Of a stretch of DNA of 64,000 nucleotides, positions 21,542-33,700 are shown one piece after another; the first letter of the stretch is position 1; every line of letters begins with the position of its first letter. Under the pieces are notes generated by a model. That model was not told the DNA's origin, made no database searches, and was given only the letters and a program-made list of their open reading frames with translations. This DNA comes from Cladopsammia gracilis. Its lineage: Eukaryota; Cnidaria; Anthozoa; Scleractinia; Dendrophylliidae. The stretch lies in NCBI GenBank assembly GCA_022457155.1, contig JAJGOT010000167.1, positions 357,001-421,000 on the forward strand, in the 5' to 3' direction. The position numbers and the translations under genes were made by a program.

Positions 21542-24500
21542 TTAGCCTGTTGTGTTTTCATTATTCTGTTCTTCATCTCTAAAATGAAACTGTGACATTT
21601 CTGGTGTGGACTCATCAAAGTCGGGTGGGTCCCCTGTTCTTGTGATTTCTATTTGAACCAAGCCACTGTACAGAGCATACACAGACATTGCCACAAAAGC
21701 AAATGCAATAGCCAGTAAGGTGTTACGCCGCTCACTGGCATCTGCTGCAGCATCATCCTGGGTGCTGGATGAAGATTGAGGAGGTTGCTGTTCCTGCTGT
21801 TGATCTATAAGTGCACAGAATCACAACTTTTATTTGGTCATACAAGCAACATGTATTCTGCTTTGTATACTACAATAGAAGCCAGTGTACTCAAATTTTG
21901 TTTTATAAAAAAGAAGGAAAAACAGTATGAAGAGTCAACCCCTGCCCTGTGGACATCTTGTTGTTACAGGAACCCTATTATTACACACAGGAGTCCAGAT
22001 AGGGAAGATTTACTGAAAATAAAACCACCCAGAGGTGTACATTTTAGGGGGAGTCAACTGGTTAAGGCTATAGAGACTGTTTAATCAATTGAACATATAC
22101 ATTATAGGGAGAGTTAACTGGTTCAGGCAAAATAAGAGCGATTGAATGAATGACACCCAAGAGGTGTAAAGTAAAGGGGGGGATCTGGTTAAGGCTATAT
22201 TAACGCGATTGAATGAATAACACCCAGTGGTGTAAATTAAAGGGGGGGGGGGGGGTTAACTGGTTAAGGCTATATTAGAGATTATTTAATTAATTTTGCC
22301 TTACCATCTGGATCTGGTGGAAAGTAGCGTTGTAATATACGGCCACAGAAGGTGCATAAGTTGTCATATCCTTGTAAGTAATTATGCAGTTTATTATTGG
22401 GTAAAGGAGCTTTCCAGATCACTGCTAGGTGAGCAAAAACAACAGCATCAAGGGTGGTAGGGCTGCAAAGAAACGTAATGAAAGTTAGGATAGAGCCACT
22501 CAAATGTCTCTAACATGTTATCTAGTGACACGCCTGGTTAGAAAACTTTAAAAGGGTTCTCTCAAAGGTCTACCCAGGTCTAGCAGAGTCTTATTTTCAA
22601 AGGTTGAGTTTGCAAAGTCAACTTGTACTTGTAAACGCCAAATTTCATTTTGCATAATACGAGCACCAACATTATTGAAAGTATTACTCAGTAGCATTCA
22701 TTTTGAATGGCCACACTTTAGGATTTCATCCAGACTCAAAAGTTAGAACCACCTTGTACAGCAAAATAAACAGTACCACAGAAAAGCACTGCTCAAAAGC
22801 TTTCACTTCAAAGTGTAACATTTCATGCACAAACTCAAATGTTAGAACCACATCATTTGACTTTAAGTTTGACACTAGAAGTGGAAGGTTGAATGTGCAT
22901 CAAGGACACACAAATGGAGATTAAAGTCACCTGTCTCCAAAGAAAAATTCCTTGTCATCAAGCATGGTTGATAGAAGCTTTAAACATTCCAGGGCATCCT
23001 TATAAAGCTGAAATAAAACAGACAGTTGTCATAACATTCAATTTGGAATTTTTTGTTCCAATTCCATGTAAGACACTGTTTGTATGGTTTACCACATCAA
23101 GAAGTAATTAAGGGAATTAAAAATAAAAGTTAGTATCAATATAAATTAAATTACAATAATTCACTGATTCTACACATAATAATAAATAAATAAAGAATAA
23201 AGCCAAGCCAAACCTTGGTCTCAAGTAAATCATCTGTTTCTTCTGAATAATTATTAATTCTCTCACAGATCTGTTGTCTTGTTTGTCTTGAGATTTTCCC
23301 AGGCACAAAGTAGTTCAAAGGAAATGGCAGCCTCTTTGCATACCAAGGGCGAGTGAATTTTGCATAATTGCTATCATCCATCCAAAATGTGAATGACTGC
23401 AAGACCAAACAAAATACTCTTGATATATGCATCACAATTCACACCTTATACCAAAGCTACATTAAAAGAACTTGGACCATTATGGAAATGAGCATATTTG
23501 TGCCACAGGAAGCCCACATGACCACAGCTTAACCAGTTAACTAGGACTATTTCTACACCCCACTGGAGGGGATGCTAGTCAACTACAAGGTTGACTCCAG
23601 CAATTTGCTATGAAAATCAAACCAACCAGTGATCAAAACTAGGGGTGGCAAATGGTAAATCCGAGACTCGCCGAGACACCAAGACCCTTGTTTCAAAATC
23701 CGAGAATGTGACAGCAGCTACGTTATAAAATCCGAGAAGAGACCCAATGCGGGAAAAAACCGAGCCCGCGACTCAGTGCCAAAAATGTCCGCTTCACCTA
23801 TCAAACAACAAATAAGGATGAAGAATGAGAATGCTTGACAAAAGTATCCGAGACTCCGAGACCTTTAGGGAAAAAATCCGAGACTCCGAGACAGAAAAAG
23901 CACCAGCCAAATGAGACTTTGAGACTTAAAACAAAACCTGCCAAGATTTCGAGACCGGACCAAAATTTTCCGAGACCCACGATTTTGAAGGTACCATTCG
24001 CCACCCCTAAATCTGCAAAAACATTTTTCTTTCCACACAGGCAGGAACAGCATTTTTAGTAAACACATTTTAAAATGTCCACATCACAGGAAGACATTTG
24101 TGTGTTTGGCTAGTCTCGTGCACATTGTGATCTTGGATTTCTCATTAGCACAGCTCCTCGGGCTTGTGCCCTTGTTTTTTTGTGACTTTACTATTGACCG
24201 CTCGTATATTGTGTGCAAGCTTGACTGACTAAAAGAAAAATAACTGACCAGGGGCGGATACAGGAGGGTTGGATTGGGTGGCTTGCCACCCCCCTTTAGA
24301 CCGTCGTTTTTACCATTTTCCTTTTCAGTCTATAAAATTAAATATTTTATAGACTAATGAAAATACCCATAGCTACCCCCGATAAAAAAATACTGGATCT
24401 GCCCCTGCAGACTGGTTGTGGTCTAGTGTATATGGGTCACACTTCACAATGAAGGTGTTGATATGACTATAAAAGGAGGAATGACAAACAAGAAACTCAC

Positions 24501-25260
24501 AATTGCTGGATACAGCTTGCTGTGAACCAAAGAAACAAATGCAAGGGTATCTGCTCCTTGTTTTGCTGTCAACAGGTAATCAGCATTGAAGTTCTATGAA
24601 ACAACCACACATGATTTATATTAACAAGCAAGAAACATATGTCACGTTGACAAAAAGAAAATTTCGTGAAAAGCTCTGAGTGATACCTTTTCTCTCAAAT
24701 AATCCATTATCTTGCTTGAAGTTGTCAGAACATCTTGACCCGATTGCAAAACAGGGAATGCTCCTTTGGAAAAAAGAAATTTATGTTGCTGCAAAATAAC
24801 TAAAAAATTATGTGGTAGTCACAACAGTTGTTTACTCAATCATTTCACCTAGGACCGTAAATAACAAGCTTAAATCTATGCCCCATTTTTTTAATACTTT
24901 ATTAAGATATAAAAAAAACTACCAAAATCTTGAAGCCCGAAGGCTGCCTTGTCTTGTCTCTTAATACTTTGACGAACGTAAGTTAGGATTATTTATATCA
25001 CGAAACAACATGTTGTTTATTTTGCTACACAAACAACTTACCAACAGGAGATCTCCAAGGATTGTTACATCGATTCACTTTTAGCGGACACCCAGCGAAT
25101 TTAGCGTACGCCTACAATGCAAAACGGAGAGCTTCAAAAATAGTTTCAAAATTGAGCTAATGATTTGAACCAGTTTACGAACCAAAACTTCTAAACATCG
25201 TATGTCAATAGAAGGAAGATTCCAGTCGCCAGACCAAGATTGTACCTCCATGACCGCCAT
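21542..25260 (-). CDS. MTX1: Metaxin-1/3-like mitochondrial outer-membrane protein, complete, 8 exons
   Basis: Metaxin 1 acts in the mitochondrial outer membrane with the SAM complex in beta-barrel import and assembly. Exons on the minus strand: 25260-25183, 25111-25042, 24763-24687, 24593-24501, 23396-23214, 23007-22931, 22462-22305, 21804-21542; all junctions are GT..AG and in phase, giving 332 aa (the family is about 320). The N-terminus has the metaxin glutaredoxin-like start (WSGDWNLPSID, AYAKFAG, NNPWRSP). The middle GST-C-like domain has WYAKRLPFPLNYFVPGK, LYKDALECL and a SPTTLDA..FAHLA..LPN segment. The C-terminus has a glutamine-rich linker and one membrane anchor (about residues 274-295), i.e. 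tail-anchored. The start is the Kozak-like ATG at 25260; an in-frame ATG at 25326 is less likely. Whether it is strictly MTX1 or the MTX1/MTX3 ancestor needs a tree. Confidence 0.93.
22020..22275. repeat. Degenerate tandem repeat in metaxin intron 7
   Basis: Three to four imperfect copies of an 80-90 bp unit share ACCCA.AGGTGTA, GGGGG, TTAACTGGTTAAGGCTATA and AATGAATGA-type blocks. The last unit carries a G13-14 run. It lies between exons 8 and 7 of the metaxin gene. Confidence 0.65.
23642..24007. mobile_element. TIR element with CCGAGACTCCGAGAC repeats (TA target duplication)
   Basis: Ends GGGGTGGCAAATGGTA and TACCATTCGCCACCCC are inverted complements with one mismatch, and TA flanks both sides. 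The interior consists of degenerate TCCGAGACTCCGAGACC repeats. It sits inside metaxin intron 4. A TA duplication suggests mobilisation by a Tc1/mariner-type transposase (inference). Overlapping open frames on both strands are artefacts of the repeats. Confidence 0.75.
24244..24409. mobile_element. Short TIR element with CAGGGGCGGAT ends
   Basis: CAGGGGCGGATACAG at the left is complementary, with small mismatches, to CTGGATCTGCCCCTG at the right. Such ends resemble those of hAT-type non-autonomous elements. No clear 8-bp duplication is seen. It lies in metaxin intron 4, close to the TIR element at 23642-24007. Confidence 0.55.
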
Positions 25261-25317
25261 TTTTAATTTGATAGAATACGTAGCATCCTTTGCGAGCCTC
25301 CATCCTCCATTTGTTGT

Positions 25318-25390
25318 ATATCTCATACCCAGATCTCCCCAGTCGAAGGTTTGTTCTGCCTGACCGTGGAAGATCTGGGTACGAGATTAC
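25318..25390. repeat. Hairpin repeat just upstream of the metaxin start
   Basis: TCTCATACCCAGATCT and AGATCTGGGTACGAGA form an inverted pair about 40 bp apart. It is probably a small MITE inserted in the metaxin promoter/5' leader region. Confidence 0.55.
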
Positions 25391-25479
25391 TGTACAAATT
25401 AAAATGATTTTGCTGCGTGGCACTCACGGTTAATGATAATATTGAAATTTAGTTAAGACTGAGTGCCGAAAAAGAACTG

Positions 25480-25528
25480 ACAAAGACAGTCAGACGTTTC
25501 GGGGATAACCCCTTCATCAGTGTTTGTG
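25480..25528 (-). ncRNA. Hammerhead-ribozyme-like motif downstream of the Penelope fragment
   Basis: On the minus strand the order is CTGATGA (25520-25514), a 4-bp GGGG/CCCC stem with a TTAT loop (25512-25501), GAAAC (25500-25496), a short loop and a GTC triplet (25487-25485). Flanking ACAAA and TTTGT can pair as stem I, though imperfectly close to the core. CUGANGA, stem II and GAAA are the hammerhead core, and hammerheads with a very short stem III are known in Penelope-like retroelements. Activity is not shown, and the imperfect stem I may mean a decayed copy. Confidence 0.6.
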
Positions 25529-25684
25529 TTACTTTTACGAGACTAAAACGCTCGTGCACACGTACAATTTGTTGTGTGTACGCTATTCAAAAATATTCAA
25601 ATAAAACGCGAATTCGAGCGCGCGCTTAGCGCGCATAAATGTAACAGAGAATGAAACTTGAAGCCAATGTAGCCTCATGGAAAA

Positions 25685-26581
25685 TTAAAATTTAAAGTCA
25701 ATGTTAATTCCACGAGGCGCCAAGGTCTTGTGTAAAAAGATTAGCCTCATTTCTTCTCTCTGTCGTGTGGCAGTTGCTCCCGTGACTTTCTTTATCACCG
25801 ACACCGACATGTTGTTGATTGAGTGTCCCGGCTGGTTGAAATGTTCGGCAACGGGGAATCCTCCGTTGCAATAGCGTTGGCTGTGATTGTAGCCTTCCAC
25901 AGAGCGGAGGTGCTCGCCGAATCTGTCTGCGAGCCGACGACCAGTCTCTCCAATGTACAAAACTTGACAGCGGGTACAAATGATGGTATAAATGACACTG
26001 GTCGTGGTGCAGCTATGGCGTCCTTTGAGGACTTTGAGGTGTATGATTCCGTTCGTGTGGTTGATATTGGAAGTCCCGCCAGTGAAGGCACATGTCCTGC
26101 ATCTTGCTCGTTTGCAAGGAAATGTTCCAGCTTGTTCTTGGTCCGGGTGTGATGAAAAGGTGCTGTGAACCAGGATGTCTCGAAGATTGGTATCCCGCCG
26201 ATAAACGCACATGGGCGTGGTGAAAATGTCCTTTGTTCGAGGATCGTCGGTCAGAATACCAAAGTTCCTTAACAAGATTTTCTTGACATCCTGATTCTTT
26301 GGGTGGTAAGTAAGTACAAGGCGAACCCTTTCAGATCTCTCAGCAGATACCGGGTGTCCTGACCTCTCTAGGGCACTCTGACGGCTGATGTTTGCTGCCT
26401 TTGTTTGACCGGCTGTAACTACCTCGCTTGGGATTACTGTTGTTGTTGTTGGATTTTTTGCGCGGTGTGTTGCCCAGTTTTTGACGATGGAGGCTTCATG
26501 AAAAGAAATGAAGTGCTTAAAATATGAATCCACAAAACAACAACAACAACAAAGAAAACAAATCAAACCAAAAACAAACAT
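25685..26581 (-). pseudogene. Penelope-like retroelement ORF, C-terminal fragment with GIY-YIG domain
   Basis: The open frame encodes a linker region (LTYHPKNQDVKKILLRNF, YRRDTNLRDILVHS), a Cys-containing motif (GTFPCKRARCRTC) and a GIY-YIG-type endonuclease domain (VIYTIICTRC..LYIGETGRRLADRFGEH..VAEHFNQPGHS..). These are hallmarks of the end of Penelope-like element ORFs. The reverse-transcriptase part that should precede it is absent, so the copy is 5'-truncated. The first 30 or so codons (FGLICFLCCCCCF) come from a (CAA)n-type tract and are probably not element coding; real homology starts near 26495. The hammerhead-like motif about 165 bp past the stop fits this element type. It sits upstream of metaxin on the same strand. 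Confidence 0.85.
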
Positions 26582-26599
26582 GCAAACAATTATTTACCT

Positions 26600-26989
26600 G
26601 GAAAACTGTCTCTGAAGGTAGAACTCCGCAAAATTGATATGTCACCGCTTGTCACGCCACCGTACAGAGATCAAACTGATGTTTGATCTTATTGATTAAA
26701 AGAACTTTGAAACAATTTTGAAAGAAATATTACAGAGATCAGGTTGGAGATGTATAAATAGCGCAGTTTTATTTCTATATTTGTAGTTTGTGAAATATTA
26801 AAAAGACAAGTACATAAGGTGTTTGTATGATGTACCTAATACATGTAAATGTAAATGTAAATGTGTCCTATATTGTCAGGAAGCCTATAGTTCATAAGCC
26901 CCCGACTTCTATATAGGCTTCCTTGTCACTACCACCTTAAACATTCTGTAGTCTATGGTCTTTAAGTTATTATAAATTTCTAGTGTATT

Positions 26990-27036
<47 letters not shown>

Positions 27037-27294
27037 GCAGTAAAACTATCTGTATGCGCAGTGTTATAAAGCAACACAGGGCGCAAAGCGTGACCTGTGC
27101 GCAAGAGCGAAACTTAAAAAAAAAAATAAATAAAATAAATAAATAAATAAGTTACTGAAACCTTATATCTACAAATCTAAAAACTATAATCTAAGCATAT
27201 AAATGTCTCTAATATCTCTCATTCTACGTGTAAATAACTTACTAAATAAATAGAAAAAACTTATATATACAAATCTAAAAACTATAATCTAAGC

Positions 27295-27326
<32 letters not shown>

Positions 27327-27647
27327 CTCCTTTAACTTTATGCCACACTATTAATGCTGATCTGCCTTGAGTATAGTGTCCCTTCTGAGTGGTTTAAAAT
27401 AAGGGTTGTTTATTATTATTATTATTAAATTTTTTTTAGTAACACTTTTACGATATTTTATGGATTGTAATTATGAATATTTTTAGCATTCTAGTAGATT
27501 AATAATTATTATATATTATTATATTATTATATAAATGAACTTTTATAGCTTTTTCCTGCAAGTGTACATAAAATTGATGTTAAGGCTTAATCGATTTTTA
27601 AGAAATTTGTTAATAAAGTATTGCTTTGGTTTTTTTATAAAAAAAAA

Positions 27648-27692
<45 letters not shown>

Positions 27693-28254
27693 TTAATGTG
27701 GTTAATGGCAAATAAAATGAATGAATGAATGAATGAATGAGTTTTCTAACTCAAGACAACAGAAGTCAGGCAACCAACAAGGATGCAGCCTGATACTGTT
27801 AAATGCGCAGACACAAACAGAACAATGACAATTACCAATGCATCCGTGGAAAAGATATTTTTAGCTCCATTAATATTATCTGTAATTCACTCATTTTGCA
27901 ACTAATGTACATCCGAATTATGTTTTCTAAATATTTAATTTAAAAGTGTCCTTGTCTTTTTTAATATTAATGTGATTGCGAAAAAAGCTCCAAGAAGAAA
28001 AATAAATTTGAGGCCGAGATCTTGCTCACAAACTAATAAAGCAAAATATACACTTACAGATGTTTGGAACTTTACTTATTGTACTGTCTAACAAAACATG
28101 GAAATACCACCAGTTTAATTTAGTAACAGCTACCACATGTACTGTGTGGAGCTGGCCCTTTAAAAGGATGTTTGCATACGCCTAGGCAGTAAAAGGCACC
28201 TAAAACGACTTTCGGGTCGTGTGGAGGTTCGACGGCTATGCAATACTGATGAGT
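26600..28254. other. Gene-free, microsatellite-rich stretch
   Basis: (ATT)n tracts lie at about 26991-27036, 27296-27325 and 27648-27687, and (ATGA)n at 27715-27738. Two similar 40-bp blocks (ACAAATCTAAAAACTATAATCTAAGC) occur near 27170 and 27267. No coding region is recognised. Confidence 0.6.
27510..27627 (+). mobile_element. LINE-like 3' end, copy 1
   Basis: About 118 bp is, by eye, identical to 53958-54075 and includes TTTTATAGCTTTTTCCTGCA and TTAAGAAATTTGTTAATAAAGTATT. Both copies stop at the same TTGCTTT and run into T-rich and then (ATT)n sequence. That is how the 3' end of a non-LTR retrotransposon or its SINE partner would look. Only the tail is present. Confidence 0.6.
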
Positions 28255-28375
28255 TCTAACAAGGACGAAACAGCTGTCCATGGCTGCCACTGCTAGGGTG
28301 ATATGGCTGTGCGCATACTGGCCAGACCGCGGGGTTGGTGTTTGGGTGCGTCACTTGCTTTTTTCGTGTTTTAAT
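28255..28375 (-). repeat. Dispersed repeat Y, copy 1
   Basis: On the minus strand this matches 51150-51300 (+). Blocks include CGAAAAAA.GCAAGTGAC, CTGGCCAGTA, AGCCATATCACCC and GCAGTGGCAGCCATGGACAG. It is unclassified. Confidence 0.6.
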
Positions 28376-28976
28376 TTTAATAGCAATGTTCAAGTGTAGC
28401 TTTTTCAAGGCACGTATTACTTTCGGTGGTGTTATTTTCAGCAACTTCGCCTAGGGTTTGTCTTTGGAAGAGAGACCCTGAGTACGCGGTGACTGCCGGT
28501 TTAGTATTCACGAGAGTATAAATGGCGTAATGAAAGAGTAGCATTAGAAAATTGTATAAAGGAGCAGTTTCACGGTTGATAAACACAGATTGGGTCTAAA
28601 TTGTAGAATACCCCGCACACAAACACACGCACACTTTTTTAGAAAGGAAAATACTTCGTCCGTTTTTTAAGAAAGGTTGCCAGCGTGTTATTCTTAGTGG
28701 AAATGTATTTTTGTATGTGAAACTTTATTTTGACTAATTGTAAAACCGTCAATATTTGGAAGTACACGCGTTCTCCTGCAATCCCATAAATGGCGAGGAG
28801 ACCTGAAAGAAACCACGAGGCTTATAATATATATAATTTACATAATATAATATAATATAATTTACCTATTAATATTAAATAATTTAGTAAGGGACATGAA
28901 TATGTTAAAATGCCAATTAAATTGTTTTGTTGTTGTAAGATGGTATCAGTTCAAAACTTTTCCAAAACAGATTTGA

Positions 28977-29474
28977 GGCCCCGTCCACACGTATCCGGAT
29001 ACTTTTTAATCCGCAACTTTTTCGTTGCGGATTAGAAAATATTCGCGTCCACACGTAGCGTATTCGAATTGTATTTGCCCGTCCACACGTATCCGGATTC
29101 GCTCTAGCAGCCAGGGCTCCTCTTTAAATGTTGTCAAAAAAGCATAGGCAAAAGCCAAGTTCAAATCAAAGTTCAACTGTAAACACGTTATTAGACTTGA
29201 AATAAGTCCAAGTAGAAGTGAAGCGAGAACATTTCGGTCGGCCATGTTGAATGTTCGCGCGGTAAAAGACTGGATCTGATACTGTTACGTCAGCGTATTA
29301 AAAAATATCCGGATTCGACCGTCCACACGATGCCGTACTCGTAGCATATTCAAAAATTTCCACTCTGGAGAGCGGATTCGTAAGCCCTATTCGCCGGATA
29401 CGTGTGGACGGAAGGCCAATCCGCAACAAAAAAGTTGCGGATTCAAAAATATCCGGATACGTGTGGACGGGGCC
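28977..29474. mobile_element. Foldback MITE, family H1, copy 2 (TGA target duplication)
   Basis: Ends are GGCCCCGTCCACACGTATCC and its complement GTGTGGACGGGGCC. TGA flanks both sides (28974-28976 and 29475-29477). It is highly similar in sequence and orientation to the copy at 4333-4849, including the internal AATCCGCAAC stems. Non-autonomous. Confidence 0.82.
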
Positions 29475-30727
29475 TGAGTGAGGACAAGGGTTAACCCTAA
29501 TCATACAAAATGTGGTCATAATTTTTTTTTTTTGGAAATAAGATGTCGGAGCGACGCATTTCTCGATCAAACATCGAAGGTATGCAACGAACAAAACCCA
29601 GTCGAGCCACCGTAACTCTCCCGCTCATATTGTATCTACTACTTGAAAGCAAAGGAACACAAATCGTGAAGCATGCCTGGCCACAACATGGCATCATAAG
29701 TGTCTCAAATTAACATCTACAGGTAGCCTCCTCCGCAGGCATCTCTAAAGAAAAATCTAGAGAATATTAAAGACCGGGCTATGGGAAGGGAAAAGGACGA
29801 GGAGAGGGTACTTATATATACAGGTTTTACCAGACGTGGAAAGGCAAATGTTAACTACAAAATCACGAAACTGTGGTCACCAGTTAGAAAAGTTTATTTA
29901 TCATACATACGTTCACAGAATACATCGTGTCTAAAAATCACTTGTTTTGTTTCAAAACCAGAAGTATGAAAACACTGGAATGGAGTTGACATGTGGATAA
30001 GTTAAAATATAAAGTTGGCTGATTACTTCTTACATTTAGCCTTTTCTTTCTTTGTTTGACTGTTCATTTTACCATTTTCAAACTACTCAATATTACAACG
30101 TTTTTATACTAAGATGCTGGTAGCTTGAATATCTCACTTAAAATTTAGTTTATCATTACTTAATTTCGTTTCTGGTTTTCTTTTTTAGGAAATGTTCCAC
30201 ACAAACGCTCAATTTAACCCTATCTTTTCCCAGTATCAGCATCAAAATACTTTTTATTCCCTTTTCTATTGAAACAAATTTTCAAGAAGTTAATCAGATC
30301 TTTCATTATATTCTCACTACTTGCCTGTTTGCTTTTGTAATACCAAGGCAAAGAGACAAAAGAAATTGGTAGCTGCTGGGACTTCAAGTGTTAAATTCTG
30401 TAGGATGCAAAGCTTTGAAAGCTTTTATAAACAGAAGGCAGACTCTGCAGCATAAATAAATTAATTAATGATGCAGATTTTACCATAAGTTACCTAGGGT
30501 AATGCTAACACAGTCTACAAAAAAAAGTTAACTCTTTTACGATACAAATTTGTGTTAAAATTTCTTATCAGTTTCTGTTTCCATTTAAGGTTACAAATAG
30601 TAAAAAAACCTTTCCCGAGTTTCTTTTTACACAGTAAAGATATAAACCTAAATACATTCAAAACTGTTATATTCTAAGGACTAGCTAAAAAGGTTGCATG
30701 CCAGCAGTTCAATTCAGAAAAAAAATA
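29475..30727. other. Intergenic stretch, probably including the lamin 3'UTR
   Basis: No coding region is recognised. The part next to 30728 should be the lamin 3'UTR; a minus-strand AATAAA (TTTATT at 30253-30258) is one candidate poly(A) signal. Short open frames (29969-29781 and similar) have no support. Confidence 0.4.
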
Positions 30728-33700
30728 CTACTGAATTATACAGCCTTTAGCAACTTCTCCCTAAAAAGAAAGAAAAAGAGAAAGAACAGTCAAACAAAAA
30801 GCTGATAGAAACCTTCAGACCTGGGCAGAGTAATGCAAAATGGTAGAGCTGATGTTACACCGACAGACAAATTTTTAATACTTATGCTGTAATATTGTAC
30901 TGCAAATCTTTCTATTGTTGTTCATAACTGCAACATTCTGAGAATGTTCCATCAAACCATGGCTTTTTAAAACGCCAAAAGAAATGTGCTATACTGTTTC
31001 ATGGGTTTATTCAAGGACTCAAATTTTCATTTTCAAATTGAAGGGCCATTTTCAACATACATGAAAACACTGTGTAACCTTGCATATCAGCTTGTAACCA
31101 GAATTTCACAGTATATTATGCCACTTACTTCACGTCGTCCTTGACGTTCTGGGCGACTGTCAGTTTCATCACTCCTTGTCACACTCACTTCCTCAGTCAT
31201 TGCACTAGCTACTTCCTGAAGAATGAAACATACGATGAACAGGTTACAGCTTATTATCACAAAATAGTCATCAACAGAACTTCCCATTAAAAAAAAAGTT
31301 CTTTGTAGCAAAAAAGGTCACTAACAGAGTTAAGAACTAGAAAGTGGTGCATGTATTCTGATATAAAAACAAAATGGAGTTGAGAATAATCCAAGATTTT
31401 ATGTTACTCAAACCACAGCGGCAAACACTCCTATATAAACTGATCTCAATTCTTCATAGTTCATCAGGTTTGTTTTCAGTAAATCATCATAAAATCTGGG
31501 GTCAAAGTCCATTTACTTCAATGCACACCATGTTTACTGATGGATGATAATTTAAACCCATTTGTCATAATAGCTGTACACAAAATACAAGAATTGCTCT
31601 TTCAAGTCCTACAATTGAGATATTTATTCTCCTTATTACTGTCATAAATTTTTTAATGTTAGTTCAGAGAATGCAGTGTTTTGTAAAACAGTACAGCACT
31701 GATGATTTATTTTATGGGTTATCTTAACACACTGTCAGGTACAGAGATCTTATAAATTGCAGATTTTATTGAACTATTGAGATATTGTCCATGATTAAAA
31801 AATACAATGAGCCTGACATATTGAATATATTTTGAATATTGATAATAATTATTCCATTATTAAATAGTTTACTGTAAGAAATCATCAAAAAATTTCTATA
31901 AAACAAAATGGTAGCCTTGTTTACACTAACCAAGAAAGCCATGTCAAAATGATAGACAAGAAAGAAAATCATGCCTCCAATAGTCTGCCGTGCATGTACA
32001 CAAAGTTTTAAAGGAAAAGTAAAATTTTAGCACCATACTATACTTTCAGGTGTGTTGTTCCAGAAAATATCCATACTGTATCTCCCCCACGGAAGGTTTA
32101 TTGGTTGAAACTCCCAACAATGTTTAAATAGTTGGGCTTTAGAAAATCTCCACCCCCCTCCCCCTTGGAATTTCCAATGACCTTCAATGGGAGGAGAAGG
32201 AGGGATGTTTCCTGGAACCACATATTGTGGCTTTTTCAAAAGCTTGTCCACATTCTATTTTATCCAATATCACAACAGAATTGAAACATGCTTTAACAGT
32301 TAAAAAGAACTTCCTTTAGAATCATCCATTTCCCCTAAACTATCCTAAACATCTCTTTTATAAAAGTTAGCAAAATCTGAATATGTAAAAGAGATTCCAA
32401 CTTGACTGGAAAGAAGTTCAAGTTGAAAGATTTCTTCCTCCTCATCCTCGTCAGCAAAGGTACAAACACAGACACAAACCTGGCCATCAGGGTCAATCAG
32501 CACTGTTCTGGTTTCTTTACCAACGCCCCAGTTTGCATGTTTTTTGACAAGCAGATCCGTGGGTGGTTTATGCTGGCCGCCACCTTGAGATGCCCAAATC
32601 TAAAAAAAAATACATTTCTGTAAGTGGTAAATAGGTATAAATATACTGATTACATGGGTCGTACAACTTCAGACAAATAAAATTCAAGGACTTTTCAAGG
32701 ACAAAAAATAGTTTTCAAGGACTACAAGTTTTATTTACGAAATTGAAACACTTTGTCCCCTGGTGCATGAAATCGAGGCAAAGATTACAATTTTACTTTA
32801 TGTACGCATTCACGTATTATGCTGACATTGTCACTAGTTATTTTCGGATTTTAAAGGTCACTGGTGGTCAAATGTTTCGGAGCAAAATCATTTAATTTAT
32901 CAGGAAAGTGATAGGGAGTACATAAAGTCCTAAATTTCAAGGACTTTTCAAGACCTAATAAAGAAATCAAGTTCTTTTCAAGGACCTTAACCAAATTCAA
33001 GGACTTTTCAAGACGACTGCTAAAATTCAAGACCTTTTCAAGATTGTACGAACCATGTGATTACCTTTGTTTTGACTTGTGCTAGTCCTATTATCAGAAC
33101 CGACTACATCTACCTTAACAACTCTTTAAGCGCCTATAGTGCCATATGGCACATAATCACATAACTTGTTCAATATCTGGTCAGTTTCAATGAATTTTGG
33201 CCACCAAAATAGTCTTGGAAAGATCTACCCATCAAGCACATAACATCATACCCCCCTACTCTATGGGATACAATTGACCGTCCCCCAAACATTTCAATGT
33301 TTTTTTTCTTAATGCATATGTGCTTTAAGATGAAACTCGTCTTATTCTACTCACTGAGAGCTGCAAAATGAGGTATAGTTTGGGGGTATACCTAGAATGT
33401 ATGAAGACTAAGACTTTGCTAAACGTTTTAATTTTTACACTTCAAACCCATTTCTATCAAAGCCATAACTTCCTCAAGTGCCAAATCTCAAAATTCAAGA
33501 AAAAATCCCAAATTTAATTTAATTGTAAAATGTTGAAAAACAAATGGTACCCTGCAAAAGAACTGCTAAAGAGGTTTCATTTGAATGGTCACACCATAGG
33601 ACTTCATCCACAGACTTAAAAAGTTACTACATGACTTGTCTTCGTGACTCTGGGAGTGGACGGGTTAAGACATCTATATGCCCAAATGTGTAGCTTGAGA

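Noticed and set aside
23801..24068. Overlapping open frames on both strands in metaxin intron 4
   Set aside because: They come from the CCGAGACTCCGAGAC repeats inside a TIR element.
25704..26152. Alternative frames over the Penelope ORF
   Set aside because: They overlap the 298-codon frame that carries the GIY-YIG motifs in frame; the others lack any motif.
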